Position numbers and translations under genes: made by a program. Of a stretch of DNA of 37,255 bases, positions 1 to 8,327 are shown piece after piece. How positions within the stretch are numbered: the first letter of the stretch is position 1; each line of letters opens with the position of its first letter. Source of the DNA: a virus; the IMG/VR virus record IMGVR_UViG_3300022871_000049, positions 1-37,255 of that record; one strand, given 5' to 3'. The notes under the pieces are model-generated. The model was not told where the DNA came from and ran no database searches. It saw only the letters and a list, made by a program, of their open reading frames with translations.

Positions 1-171
1 GTTGAATTACCATCTAATTTATTTTTACAAATTTTATTGGATTCATATGAAGACAAAAAAGATCTAATATTAAATTATACATTGAATCTTGTAAAAAATA
101 AGTCATTCGATGAAGAACTTAAAAAGTTCATTGAAAAATACATGGAAAATGAATCAAAACAGAAAAGATAG
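1..171 (+). CDS. C-terminal 56 codons of an unknown protein (5' truncated by the window)
   Basis: An open frame runs from the first base to a TAG at 169-171. The visible part is rich in Leu, Lys, Asp and Glu, looks helical, and ends in a charged tail (KYMENESKQKR). No domain is recognisable in so short a piece. The next gene appears to start inside it, 23 bases before its stop, so the two are probably translationally coupled. Its position just ahead of a baseplate cluster suggests a tail or baseplate assembly role, but that is inference from context only. Confidence 0.6.
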   Translation, partial: VELPSNLFLQILLDSYEDKKDLILNYTLNLVKNKSFDEELKKFIEKYMENESKQKR

Positions 172-460
172 GCGTAAATACGCGAAAGCGTTTGGGTTTT
201 TGAAGAAAAAAAACAAGATGAGCGATACGGAATATTTGGAACATCTTCATAAATCTATTTTAGCGGGCAAACAAATACAACGGGATTTTGATGATTATAT
301 TGAAAACGAAAAAATGAATCAATCTGCCGAACTTGATAGCAGAGTCATTGCTGGCTTGGTTAAAAATGGCATGAGTGAAGCTGAAGCTAAAAAAATTATC
401 GCCAATAACAATGAAATAAAAAAGAAGCGAATTGAAAAGCTTGCCAGAAAAAAACGATAA
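149..460 (+). CDS. Small basic hypothetical protein
   Basis: A protein of about 103 residues with a very basic N-terminus (MNQNRKDRRKYAKAFGFLKK) and a basic C-terminus (KKKRIEKLARKKR) around a helical, acidic middle. I chose ATG 149 over the in-frame ATG 110 because the first 13 codons after 110 lie deep inside the upstream gene, while 149 gives the usual short overlap. The motif MSEAEAKKII near residue 76 resembles a short helical, UBA-like turn, but I do not assign it. It sits 3 bases before the next gene, so it belongs to the same operon. The function is unknown; a nucleic-acid-binding or assembly-chaperone role would fit the charge pattern but is not shown. Confidence 0.65.
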   Translation: MNQNRKDRRKYAKAFGFLKKKNKMSDTEYLEHLHKSILAGKQIQRDFDDYIENEKMNQSAELDSRVIAGLVKNGMSEAEAKKIIANNNEIKKKRIEKLARKKR

Positions 461-463
461 ACA

Positions 464-925
464 ATGAAACTTTATGTAACAACACACAGTTTTGAAAAGA
501 TAAAAGAATCATTCATGAATCTTCGTTCATTTTATTTCATTGATGTGGATCAAATAATAAAATCATTTAACTACAGACGAAGCGAGTTAACAAAAACCGG
601 GATATTCATTGTTAATGATAAAATAAAAGAAAAATTAGCATCCGCTGCAAAATCCAAACGATACGAGGATATCGTTTACATTAACAATGAATTGGATGAA
701 GAAAGTATAAATAATCTTAACACATTCATTGAAGATTTTCCAGTCATAACTGAATCCATTCTCATCGAAGAAGATGATACAAATCCAAACAAATTTCAGA
801 AATTCTTCAAGGAAATTTTATTTTTCCCTACTGGTAAAAAAATAAAAATTTACGAATGCACTCCGATAAAAAGTAAAATGTTTTACTGGATCAATGGATT
901 AAATTTTCCATCTTCAATTGTTTAA
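464..925 (+). CDS. Hypothetical protein, 153 residues
   Basis: An intact frame starts 3 bases after the previous stop with an A-rich leader (aaacaATG). The product is mixed alpha/beta with no signal peptide or membrane segment. The N-terminal part (MKLYVTTHSFEKIKESF) looks like a beta-alpha unit, and the middle contains an acidic stretch (IEEDDTN). I recognise no family. It is the last gene before a 47-base gap that holds a promoter-like box, so it probably ends the upstream transcription unit. It could be a small structural or assembly protein, but there is no direct evidence. Confidence 0.65.
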   Translation: MKLYVTTHSFEKIKESFMNLRSFYFIDVDQIIKSFNYRRSELTKTGIFIVNDKIKEKLASAAKSKRYEDIVYINNELDEESINNLNTFIEDFPVITESILIEEDDTNPNKFQKFFKEILFFPTGKKIKIYECTPIKSKMFYWINGLNFPSSIV

Positions 926-949
926 ATCAACTTTCTCCCAAAGAATTAA

Positions 950-957
950 TATATAAA
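950..957 (+). promoter_or_regulatory. TATATAAA box, candidate phage late promoter upstream of the first baseplate operon
   Basis: TATATAAA starts 23 bases before ATG 973, in the only gap between the upstream small genes and the structural operon. The same box at similar spacing precedes the genes at 10229, 21318, 34410 and (minus strand) 21217. This copy is preceded by TTAA rather than GATA-type flanks, so it is a weaker member of the set. Confidence 0.4.
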
Positions 958-972
958 ATAAATTAAAAACTT

Positions 973-2811
973 ATGGGTGGAAATATTACATCAATGCCGT
1001 CAAGAACTGGTAATTACGATTTAACTGCGAATATAACACCAGAACTTATCAATACATACGTTGATAATAATAATATTCAACAAAGAATTCCTCCACATTT
1101 AACTGATAATAGATTATCAAGGGTTGATCCAGGTGGTAAAATAATTGTGCCATTTAGTACAGATTTCATGAAAGCAAGTACGCAAGGTTTAATTGATCCA
1201 ATTGATTCTGAATCCAACATATACGGAGTTGATGCAATCATGAATGATTACGCAATTGTTCTGTTATCCGGTGCAAGTACAAAGGGTGGTGGAACGAAAA
1301 ATTCATTGTTAAAGAATAATGTAGAAAACGAAAGAAAATGGTATGAAGAAGAAGCATTGGGTTTTGATTCAAAAAAAGTTACAGTATCAAAACTCATAAG
1401 CTGGAGCCAGGAAGAAATTAACAAAACAAAACGTCCTTACAGTTATGCAGATTTTGTTTACCTTAAATATTTTACAAAAATACCAGTAAATCATCAAATT
1501 ACATTACGACGTTTCCCATTCCCTGTAAATGATGGCTTATTTTTTCCTTTGGAAGACGGTGATACAAAACTTAGGCCACCGATGGCCCAAGCCATTACTT
1601 ATATGGGCGAAGAAACCGGCAATTCGATGAGTTCATTCTTTGAAATGGATTTTGGTTTAAACTGGGAAGATTTTCAAGCTGAGGTTTGGGATCAAAATGA
1701 AACAATGCCAGGAAGCGATGATTTACCCGGACTATTAGGAACTGTTACCAAATATTCTGCATTATCTTCAGGTGAAGCAAATTCCGGAACAATTGCAAAC
1801 CAAGGACGTTCTCTGCCAGACCCGTATGAAAATGGACCGTACGCTAACAGGATAATGGGACCTGTGAATCGAATTGATACAACAAAAAGACGTGCAAGCG
1901 GATTAAGGTTCGATCAAACAATAAGTTTAAATTTCCATTACGTTACAAGGGAAATTGGAGGAATAAACACAAAGGCAGCAATGCTTGACATAATTGCAAA
2001 TCTTCTTGCTTTAACATACGCAACTGCTCCATTCTGGGGTGGTGCAAACAGATTTACCGTTGCTGGTCCGGCGTATCCATTTGATGGAATGAATGATTGG
2101 TATAACGGTGAACCCGGAGATTTTTTTAACTCAATAACAAACAGTGTTGGAAGTGGATTGGATAATTTATCAAGTTTTTTCGGAAAATTGATGGAGGATC
2201 CAATCGAAACAATGAAAGGATTGGTAGGCAGTTTACTACAAAACTTCATGGCCAGAAAAGTTGCTGGCAACATGCCAAGTTACCTGGGTTTACGTTCAAT
2301 TTTAACAGGTGAACCTGTTGGAGAATGGCATTTAACAGTTGGAAATCCACTCAATCCGATCATGGAAATCGGAAACCTTGTTTGCACAGGAATAAATTTT
2401 TCGGTAGGAAAAACACTCAGTGCTGATGATTTTCCTGAGGAACTCACCGCAACAATAACACTGGAACATGGAATGGCACGGGATAGTGATGCAATAGCCA
2501 ACATGTTTAACAGAGGAAAAGGACGAATATATTCATTACCGGATGATTTCGAGGATGCTGCATCGAATAATGAATCCAAGATTGATAATTTTACAGGTCA
2601 AAATAACCCGTATCTTAATAAATTACAGGGAGATATTGAGTCTGAAAAGGAACATGCAACATTTACAAATGATGCTGCATACGCACAAGGGCAATACGAT
2701 GCAGCAAGGGATGGAGCAACAAGTTTAACAAGAAGCGCAAAAGATAGCAGCCAAGCGTATAAAAATGCAGGATTAACCGCATTCGGTTGGATAAAAAAAC
2801 AAGTATCGTAA
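973..2811 (+). CDS. Large virion structural protein, probably baseplate/tail-tube associated
   Basis: The product has 612 residues and heads the first baseplate operon. About residues 436-516 have the look of a tail-tube-type beta fold: LTVGNPLNPIMEIGNLVC followed by a DDFPEELTATITLEHG segment. I associate this pattern with tube-initiator and baseplate structural proteins of large myoviruses, by eye only. An earlier segment (FTKIPVNHQITLRRFPFPV, about residues 168-186) looks well conserved. Residues 375-425 are amphipathic and Gly/Ser/Phe-rich, and the last 90 residues are polar and Ala/Asn-rich. There is no signal peptide. The stop overlaps the next start as TAATG, so the downstream LysM-like gene is coupled. 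A tube-cap or tube-initiator role (T4 gp48/gp54 position) is possible but unproven. Confidence 0.75.
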   Translation: MGGNITSMPSRTGNYDLTANITPELINTYVDNNNIQQRIPPHLTDNRLSRVDPGGKIIVPFSTDFMKASTQGLIDPIDSESNIYGVDAIMNDYAIVLLSGASTKGGGTKNSLLKNNVENERKWYEEEALGFDSKKVTVSKLISWSQEEINKTKRPYSYADFVYLKYFTKIPVNHQITLRRFPFPVNDGLFFPLEDGDTKLRPPMAQAITYMGEETGNSMSSFFEMDFGLNWEDFQAEVWDQNETMPGSDDLPGLLGTVTKYSALSSGEANSGTIANQGRSLPDPYENGPYANRIMGPVNRIDTTKRRASGLRFDQTISLNFHYVTREIGGINTKAAMLDIIANLLALTYATAPFWGGANRFTVAGPAYPFDGMNDWYNGEPGDFFNSITNSVGSGLDNLSSFFGKLMEDPIETMKGLVGSLLQNFMARKVAGNMPSYLGLRSILTGEPVGEWHLTVGNPLNPIMEIGNLVCTGINFSVGKTLSADDFPEELTATITLEHGMARDSDAIANMFNRGKGRIYSLPDDFEDAASNNESKIDNFTGQNNPYLNKLQGDIESEKEHATFTNDAAYAQGQYDAARDGATSLTRSAKDSSQAYKNAGLTAFGWIKKQVS

Positions 2812-3641
2812 TGTATTTTCCACTAACAATAGATAATAAAAGAAAAATAGTTTTAAATGATTTAACCATTGTGGATTTATCTGAACAAAACTTTGAACAA
2901 GGTGATTATCAATTTTCGGTATTTGATGCTTTGTATTGTCCACAACGTTCTGAAATGAGAGTTGATCTTTTAGCAGAACAAGTTTACGGTAAAACTTCAA
3001 AAGCTGATATCATCCTTAAATACAATAAAATTTCAAATCCGTTTTCAATTGAACAAGGAGATTTCATTTTAGCAATAGACTCCGAATTCGCTAGAAAAAA
3101 ATTCAAAAAAGAAAATAGAGTTGAAGAATTAAACAAAAAAATACGGCAGCAATTCATTGATCCAACCAAAAAACCAGAAACAAATGAAACATTATCGAGA
3201 TTTAGAAACAGGGATTTATCTGTGCCACCCAACATAACCAAGACCAACACAAAATCCGTTGATATTAAAGAAGGAAAAATAACGGTTGGTGGTAATGTTT
3301 CAGGAATAACAACAAAAACAAAGGAAAAACCAATTGAAAGAAATAACTTTGAAAAGATAATAGAAGAATTGAAGAAAAAACCAATCAAAAAAATAAAAAC
3401 AAACACAAAGGGTTCATCCAACGTTGTAGCTGCAACATTGAAAACTCAAAAAATGAAAAAAATTCCTGACATTGATAATCCCACAAAAACAAAGTATCCA
3501 AACAGTACTAAAGTTTTCCATAGCATACCAAAAAGGGAAATAAACAAGCAAACATCTGTCACACCAACAATAAAACCAAAATTATCTTCAGCTAAACCGA
3601 TAAAAAGATCAAAGATATTTCCAATTGAACCAATAGATTAA
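2811..3641 (+). CDS. LysM-like baseplate wedge protein (T4 gp53 type) with long basic tail
   Basis: I start this gene at ATG 2811, inside the TAATG overlap with the previous stop. An in-frame ATG at 2787 would only add codons that lie within the upstream gene. Residues about 45-90 carry a LysM-like pattern: LLAEQVYGKTSKADIILKYN, then N-P-F and GDFILAID. This matches the small LysM-type domain of T4 gp53-like wedge proteins, which binds at the baseplate hub. The remaining two thirds (from about residue 100) are Lys/Thr/Asn/Pro-rich, low in hydrophobics and probably disordered, and much longer than a usual gp53-type tail. The gene is followed directly by the hub gene, which supports a structural role. 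The domain call is moderately sure; the tail function is unknown. Confidence 0.7.
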   Translation: MYFPLTIDNKRKIVLNDLTIVDLSEQNFEQGDYQFSVFDALYCPQRSEMRVDLLAEQVYGKTSKADIILKYNKISNPFSIEQGDFILAIDSEFARKKFKKENRVEELNKKIRQQFIDPTKKPETNETLSRFRNRDLSVPPNITKTNTKSVDIKEGKITVGGNVSGITTKTKEKPIERNNFEKIIEELKKKPIKKIKTNTKGSSNVVAATLKTQKMKKIPDIDNPTKTKYPNSTKVFHSIPKREINKQTSVTPTIKPKLSSAKPIKRSKIFPIEPID

Positions 3642-3658
3642 AAACAAGATAAAATAAA

Positions 3659-5107
3659 ATGCCAGATAATTCCATAATAAAATCTATACTAGATCCAACA
3701 ATAATACTAGATGAGCTTGTCTATGATGATATGGATGAAGGAACAGGTGAAATAGGTGAAAAATACCTAAAAACATTTGGAACCCTTGGTATGTTATATC
3801 CACTTGTACAAATAAACAATTATGTTTTTAAATCAAGTGAAATTAAAAAAATGACAATAGATAGTACTGGATTTTTACCAACAATTCAATTAAAACTTCA
3901 CATGAGATTTTCCGGAGCATTTGTTTCAAACGGAATTCCCAAGGATGGTGATGTTGTATCTATTTTCATAAACCAACGTCAAGATGTTTACAAACCCATC
4001 AGAAATGATTACTTGATTACATCGATCTCATCAAGTGGAACAAACAGCGAAGGAGTTGGTGGAATTTTATACATCGAAGGAGAATTAAGAATTCCAAGAT
4101 TGTACGATATTGCTGGTATAGCAATAAACGACACATCATTCGAAAGTCTTAAACTTATTGCAACGGATTTAGGCTTAGGTTTTTCAACAAATGAAGACTC
4201 CACAGATGATTTAATGACTTGGTTCAGTGGTGTTGATACGTATGAAAATTTCATTAAACATTTAACTACTCATGCGTGGAAAGATGAAAATAGTTTTTTT
4301 AAAATTTTCATTGATATCTATTACAATTTAAATTTTGTTAATGTTAATCATCAATTCAAGGATGATAATGAATTTCTTGCTGGTTCCATAGATAACATAA
4401 CAATTGGACCTGCATACGGTGATGAAGGAGGAAAAAATGAACCACAGGATTCACCTGTCGTCTTTTCAAACCATAGAAAATTAAATACCACCAGTTTTTA
4501 CATAACAGAATATAACCCTATAAACATAGGTGCAAGTATCGCAAAAAAATACGGTTACACCTTTGAACCTGTATTTTTTGAACAAAATACGTTGGAAAGT
4601 TGGAGTATTCCAATGGAACCACTTATTACTGAAGGATCCGAAGAAGAAAAAATTCTTCTAAGAGGAAGACCCAACGAAGAATTTTACAAAACACAAATTA
4701 AAAAACAATGGTTAGGAATTCAATACACCGGTGATGATCATAATACACATGAAAATTTTATGATTTCAAAAGTACAAAATATGATCAACAATCAAAATAC
4801 AGATAAATTCAACGTTCGTGTACTTATTAATAGAATAAATTTTAACATTTTTAAATACGGAAGATTTCCATTCATATTTTTTGTACAACAGGATGTACTA
4901 AGAATGATGCAAGAAATGAAAACTGATGATTATGCTGAATTAAAAACAGATATGGCAGTTGATTCTTTTTATACCGGTTGGTGGTTACTTAAAGGATTCA
5001 AAATTATTTTTGTCGATGACTCACCAGATGAAACAAACAAATTCAGGCAAGAGTTCATTTTATCAAGAAGGGAATTACCACTTCCTGCTACAACCAGTGA
5101 AACATAA
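3659..5107 (+). CDS. Baseplate hub protein (gp27 / late-control gpD type)
   Basis: The product has 482 residues. The strongest signal is at about residues 160-232: a helical stretch with TDLGLGFSTNEDSTDD, a Trp, then an FIKHLTTHAW helix and FFKIFIDIYYNLNFVNV. This is the pattern I know from hub proteins, where a peptide beside the central channel precedes the second beta-barrel. The N-terminal 150 residues look like the first tube-type beta domain (LKLHMRFSGAFVSNGIP, DVVSIFIN). In myoviruses such proteins form the trimeric hub that links tube and spike. The gene follows the LysM wedge gene by 17 bases and precedes the spike by one gene, as expected for a hub. The leader is ataaaATG, without Shine-Dalgarno. 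Confidence 0.82.
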   Translation: MPDNSIIKSILDPTIILDELVYDDMDEGTGEIGEKYLKTFGTLGMLYPLVQINNYVFKSSEIKKMTIDSTGFLPTIQLKLHMRFSGAFVSNGIPKDGDVVSIFINQRQDVYKPIRNDYLITSISSSGTNSEGVGGILYIEGELRIPRLYDIAGIAINDTSFESLKLIATDLGLGFSTNEDSTDDLMTWFSGVDTYENFIKHLTTHAWKDENSFFKIFIDIYYNLNFVNVNHQFKDDNEFLAGSIDNITIGPAYGDEGGKNEPQDSPVVFSNHRKLNTTSFYITEYNPINIGASIAKKYGYTFEPVFFEQNTLESWSIPMEPLITEGSEEEKILLRGRPNEEFYKTQIKKQWLGIQYTGDDHNTHENFMISKVQNMINNQNTDKFNVRVLINRINFNIFKYGRFPFIFFVQQDVLRMMQEMKTDDYAELKTDMAVDSFYTGWWLLKGFKIIFVDDSPDETNKFRQEFILSRRELPLPATTSET

Positions 5108-5119
5108 AAAAATAACAAA

Positions 5120-6943
5120 ATGGGACAATATTTTCCAAGTACAATTAAAAGATTTCAAGATCAATCAACAGTTGGTAATAACATGATGCCATCTTCTGAC
5201 TATTCAATAGGAGGGTTTGATAGTAATACTGGAGCTTATTCAGATCCTACTTACATGGGTTTTCGTGTTCTATTTCAAACAGCAAGCAATATGAGTGAAT
5301 CTGAATTACATTACGATTACGATAGTTTACCACAAGGTTTGTTGTTGAATCCAAAAAATGCTTATTCAACGCAAAATTATTTTTATAGATTAAGAGATAC
5401 AAAGGATCAATTATACATTAATCGGTTTCGGGAAGGTTTGTTTAAAATTGACAAAGATATGCCTTGGTACATTCAATCAATAACAGGCTTGGATGAAATA
5501 TACAAAATCGATCCTGAAAACAACTACAGAGCAAAAGATAAAACTATAACTTTAACATTTTTAGAAGATGTTAAATTACAAATGACCTATCTTTTTGATT
5601 TGTACAGAAAATCAATATGGGATGCAAAATACATGAGATGGAAGGTTCCAGAAAACATGAGAAAATTTGGGATGGAAGTTTACTTGATTGATATTCGAAA
5701 TTTTCAATCATTCAATCCTGTAGCAGGAACTGATGGTTCACATGATTGGGATTGGTTTGATCCAACAAGACCAATGAGAGCTGTTGATACTCTTCGAGGT
5801 GAACTAAAAGGTGCATTATCGTCAATGAAATCTAAATTAATGGCTGGGGGAGCTAACGGGAAGTTAAATGAAAAATTTTATTATGATTCCACCGAATCAC
5901 GAAATTCAAATCTTAGACATTCTGCTGATGCTTTTTTACCTGTTTTAAAACTTGAACTTGAAGATTGTGAATTTAATTTAATCCAGGATGGATTAAGTGG
6001 TTTTGGTGATATTTCAAATACTGTTGCTGGTGATCCTCGTGAAGTTTCATTAACAATAAATATTGGAAACGTACGGGAAGTGAATCAATATTCTTTGTTC
6101 GATGTAATATTGGATGATAATGGATCAATGTATGATGATTTACTACAAATAACAAAGGACATGTATAAAATTGCTAAAGATACAGATCCGGATACAGATC
6201 CAGTAAATCCAGCTCAAACAAGCGCACCTAATCCATTATTGGAAAAAATCAAAAATAGAGCTTTACAGGAAATCATAGGACGAATTGGAGATAAAGCAAA
6301 GGAATATATCAATCCATTTCTGTTGGGTAATATTTACGGACTTTCACCAACAGATCTACAAAATTCAATTGATAATTTACTAAAGAAAAATGAAGGTGAA
6401 ACAAGTTTACGAAAAAATATAGATCTCGAAGGCACAGGTAAAACACATGTTAACAACATGACAGATAACATAGATCGTGAAGGTATAGAACCAAATGATA
6501 GCATAACAGATAACATAGATCTTGAAGGTATAAATCCAAACAATAACATACCTACCAACATTGATTTTGCTGATCCATATGATGGTGCAGACAAACCTTC
6601 ACCAAAAAATATATATGATGGTGAGAATCCACCAGATCCTAATAAACCAACATCTCGTAATATAGAACTTAATGAAACAGTAACAAATGAAACTGTGCTT
6701 AATAATATTGAATTGGAAGGAACAGAATTAAATAAAAATGTACCTAATTCTAACATCAATTATGAAAATAATGAAATAGGTACAGGAAAACCTTCACCTA
6801 AAAATATTATAGATGAACTTGAACGCAGAAAATTAGAACGAAGTAAAGAAAAACCGTCAGAAAACAATTTATATGATAATGAAACATCAAAACCTAATAA
6901 ACCATCACCTCGTAATATAAATTTTAACGGACCGTCATCATGA
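5120..6943 (+). CDS. Baseplate/tail-tube-like structural protein with repetitive Asn/Pro-rich C-terminus
   Basis: The product has 607 residues. The N-terminal 420 residues are a folded structural region; a segment near residues 155-195 (YLFDLYRKSIWDAKYMRWKV, then PENMRKFGMEVYLIDIRNF) resembles tail-tube-related baseplate proteins of large phages. From about residue 427 the sequence becomes low-complexity and repetitive: three NID-[LR]-EG units (spaced about 17 and 15 residues) and several KPSP[KR]NI or related units. This tail is probably disordered or an extended fibrous linker. The start follows the hub gene by 12 bases with an A-rich leader, and its stop overlaps the spike start as ATGA. 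Location between hub and spike implies a central baseplate role. The exact T4 equivalent is not clear. Confidence 0.7.
   Translation: MGQYFPSTIKRFQDQSTVGNNMMPSSDYSIGGFDSNTGAYSDPTYMGFRVLFQTASNMSESELHYDYDSLPQGLLLNPKNAYSTQNYFYRLRDTKDQLYINRFREGLFKIDKDMPWYIQSITGLDEIYKIDPENNYRAKDKTITLTFLEDVKLQMTYLFDLYRKSIWDAKYMRWKVPENMRKFGMEVYLIDIRNFQSFNPVAGTDGSHDWDWFDPTRPMRAVDTLRGELKGALSSMKSKLMAGGANGKLNEKFYYDSTESRNSNLRHSADAFLPVLKLELEDCEFNLIQDGLSGFGDISNTVAGDPREVSLTINIGNVREVNQYSLFDVILDDNGSMYDDLLQITKDMYKIAKDTDPDTDPVNPAQTSAPNPLLEKIKNRALQEIIGRIGDKAKEYINPFLLGNIYGLSPTDLQNSIDNLLKKNEGETSLRKNIDLEGTGKTHVNNMTDNIDREGIEPNDSITDNIDLEGINPNNNIPTNIDFADPYDGADKPSPKNIYDGENPPDPNKPTSRNIELNETVTNETVLNNIELEGTELNKNVPNSNINYENNEIGTGKPSPKNIIDELERRKLERSKEKPSENNLYDNETSKPNKPSPRNINFNGPSS
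6411..6930 (+). repeat. Degenerate coding repeats in the C-terminus of the 607-residue baseplate protein
   Basis: Two DNA units beginning acagataacatagatc start at 6461 and 6506, exactly 45 bases apart. A third, diverged copy of the atagat core lies at 6419. At protein level these give NIDLEG, NIDREG and NIDLEG. Later units carry KPSPKNIYD, KPSPKNIID and KPSPRNINF. All spacings keep the reading frame. Confidence 0.7.
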
Positions 6944-7623
6944 AAAATACAGAAAAAAAATCAATGCTAACAAATGATCTACGTTCAAAAACATGGATTG
7001 GTCGTATCATTGAAAATGAAGATCCATTACGTCAATATAGATGTCGTGTTCGTATTTTTGGTTTACTTGATGAAATTGAGGATGAAATGTTACCCTGGTT
7101 TTTCCCATCTGGTAATAATACATTTGCGAGTACTGAAAATGGTGGATTCGGTGATGCAACTTACCCAAAAAAAGATACACTTGTTAAGGTGAGTTTTCCA
7201 TTCGGTGATATTTACAGTGGAGAATATTTCGCAATTCAACATATTAACCCTTCACTTAGTGCTGAATTGGAAGATGATTATGAAAATTCACAGATAATTA
7301 GGTACGATGAGGATGAGGAACTTAAAGTTTTATTTACACAGCAACAAGGATTTTTAATACACTTAAGAGAAAATATTATAAACATTGATAAAGATGATAA
7401 TATAACAATAAAGAACAATAAAGATGATTATGTCGAAATTTTAAACGATGGTAACATAAATATTTATGCGGCAGGTGAAATTAACAATAGTTCTAAATTA
7501 GGAATCAAAAATCCAACAAAAAATACGGCAATACCTTCAGGACAGGGGCATTATTGTGCTATTCCTATTTGCCCTTATACGGGATTAAATCACGTAGGAT
7601 ATGAAACATTACCAGGGAGTTAA
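6940..7623 (+). CDS. Baseplate spike protein with OB-fold (gp5/gpV type) and Cys/His tip motif
   Basis: The product has 227 residues. Residues about 17-105 match the OB-fold of phage and type VI spike proteins: WIGRIIENEDPLRQYRCRVR, then IFG, then LPWFFPSG, and a KDTLVKVSFPFGD strand with YFAIQH. Residues 110-190 are repetitive short beta strands (NIINIDKDDNITIKNN), compatible with a trimeric beta-helix spike. No lysozyme domain is inserted, unlike T4 gp5. The last 25 residues carry H204, C206, C211 and H218 next to CPYTGLNHVG, which recalls PAAR-like tips that bind a metal; this is inference. The gene starts within the stop of the upstream gene (ATGA overlap) and is followed 2 bases later by a hydrophobic protein gene. 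The spike would pierce the outer membrane of a Gram-negative host. Confidence 0.85.
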   Translation: MKNTEKKSMLTNDLRSKTWIGRIIENEDPLRQYRCRVRIFGLLDEIEDEMLPWFFPSGNNTFASTENGGFGDATYPKKDTLVKVSFPFGDIYSGEYFAIQHINPSLSAELEDDYENSQIIRYDEDEELKVLFTQQQGFLIHLRENIINIDKDDNITIKNNKDDYVEILNDGNINIYAAGEINNSSKLGIKNPTKNTAIPSGQGHYCAIPICPYTGLNHVGYETLPGS

Positions 7624-7625
7624 TT

Positions 7626-8147
7626 ATGGAAATACCAGAACAAATTTTAGCAATTATAAAACCGGGTGAAATTCCTGAAGATTTTAAACAGATTATAATA
7701 ATAGAAGCTGCTAAAGTTCTGCTTGAAGCAGCCGGAACTCTTGTAAGTACATTACCTTTAGACTATTTTGAAGAAGCTGGTGCTTTTAATACATCTAATA
7801 TAAAGGAACAAATTAAAGCAGAAGTCACTAAATTAAGTGACAAAGTTTCAGAAATAGCAAATGAAACTATAGCTATGGTTAATCCGGGATCAACAATAGG
7901 TTCAATAAACGGTGTAATGACTGCGTTGGGTGTTGTTCTTCCGTTAATAAATTCATTAGGAATCACAGGTCCACCACTTGACTTGATTAAAACTATTTTA
8001 ACAGCTGCGGGAGCAGCTATGACTGTTGCATTAGTTGCATATACGGCTTTAGGTGCTGTACCAATTGTTGGTCCTGTATCTTATCCACCAGATCCTGTTT
8101 TAATGGCAAAAGTACCCATAATAGTAGAGTTTCTTGCATCGTTATAA
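7626..8147 (+). CDS. Hydrophobic hypothetical protein encoded next to the spike
   Basis: The product has 173 residues. The first 90 residues are helical and amphipathic. Two hydrophobic, Gly/Ala-rich segments follow, at about residues 92-115 (VMTALGVVLPLINSLGI) and 121-150 (IKTILTAAGAAMTVALVAYT), separated by a GPP turn. The C-terminus is Pro-rich. I do not recognise the family. The ATG is 2 bases after the spike stop, preceded by an agggag that could serve as Shine-Dalgarno but is also the end of the spike coding sequence. Position next to the spike suggests a virion or membrane-interacting partner. A small membrane protein such as a holin is an alternative, but nothing else in the area points to lysis. 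It is the last gene of the operon. Confidence 0.65.
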   Translation: MEIPEQILAIIKPGEIPEDFKQIIIIEAAKVLLEAAGTLVSTLPLDYFEEAGAFNTSNIKEQIKAEVTKLSDKVSEIANETIAMVNPGSTIGSINGVMTALGVVLPLINSLGITGPPLDLIKTILTAAGAAMTVALVAYTALGAVPIVGPVSYPPDPVLMAKVPIIVEFLASL

Positions 8148-8327
8148 ACCATACTCAGAAGCTTTAATATAACATCTCGTAAATTTAAAATTATATTTAA
8201 TAGGATCATATTAAAAATAAATTTTACTTAAATTATTCCAATTTTATTCTTCTTAGTAGTAAACCTTTTTAATGTTATGTATTTAAAAATTGATAACATA
8301 TTTTTAACAATTTAAAACATTTCAATT
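8148..8327. other. 180-base AT-rich intergenic region with no assignable element
   Basis: This gap separates the spike operon from the S1-domain gene. I find no convincing hairpin terminator, no TATATAAA box and no good Bacteroidota-type -33 TTTG / -7 TAnnTTTG pair. It should hold a promoter for the S1 gene, but I cannot place it. Confidence 0.5.

Noticed and set aside
110-148. Upstream in-frame ATG at 110 as start of the small basic gene
   Set aside because: It would place 13 more codons inside the preceding gene; ATG 149 gives the short overlap seen elsewhere.
2787-2810. Earlier in-frame start for the LysM-like gene
   Set aside because: It lies within the previous gene, while ATG 2811 forms a TAATG stop-start overlap and begins a sensible domain.
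2984-3421. Minus-strand open frame of 145 codons
   Set aside because: It is opposite the Lys-rich tail of the LysM-like gene; its Phe/Leu/Val-rich text is the complement of AAA/AAC-rich codons and shows no domain.
6334-6759. Minus-strand open frame of 141 codons
   Set aside because: It is antisense to the repetitive C-terminus at 6411-6930; its repeats (PSRSMLSVML) simply mirror the sense repeats.
7612-7617. Shine-Dalgarno agggag before ATG 7626
   Set aside because: It is part of the spike codons for Pro-Gly-Ser and no other gene in the window has a comparable box, so it is probably chance.
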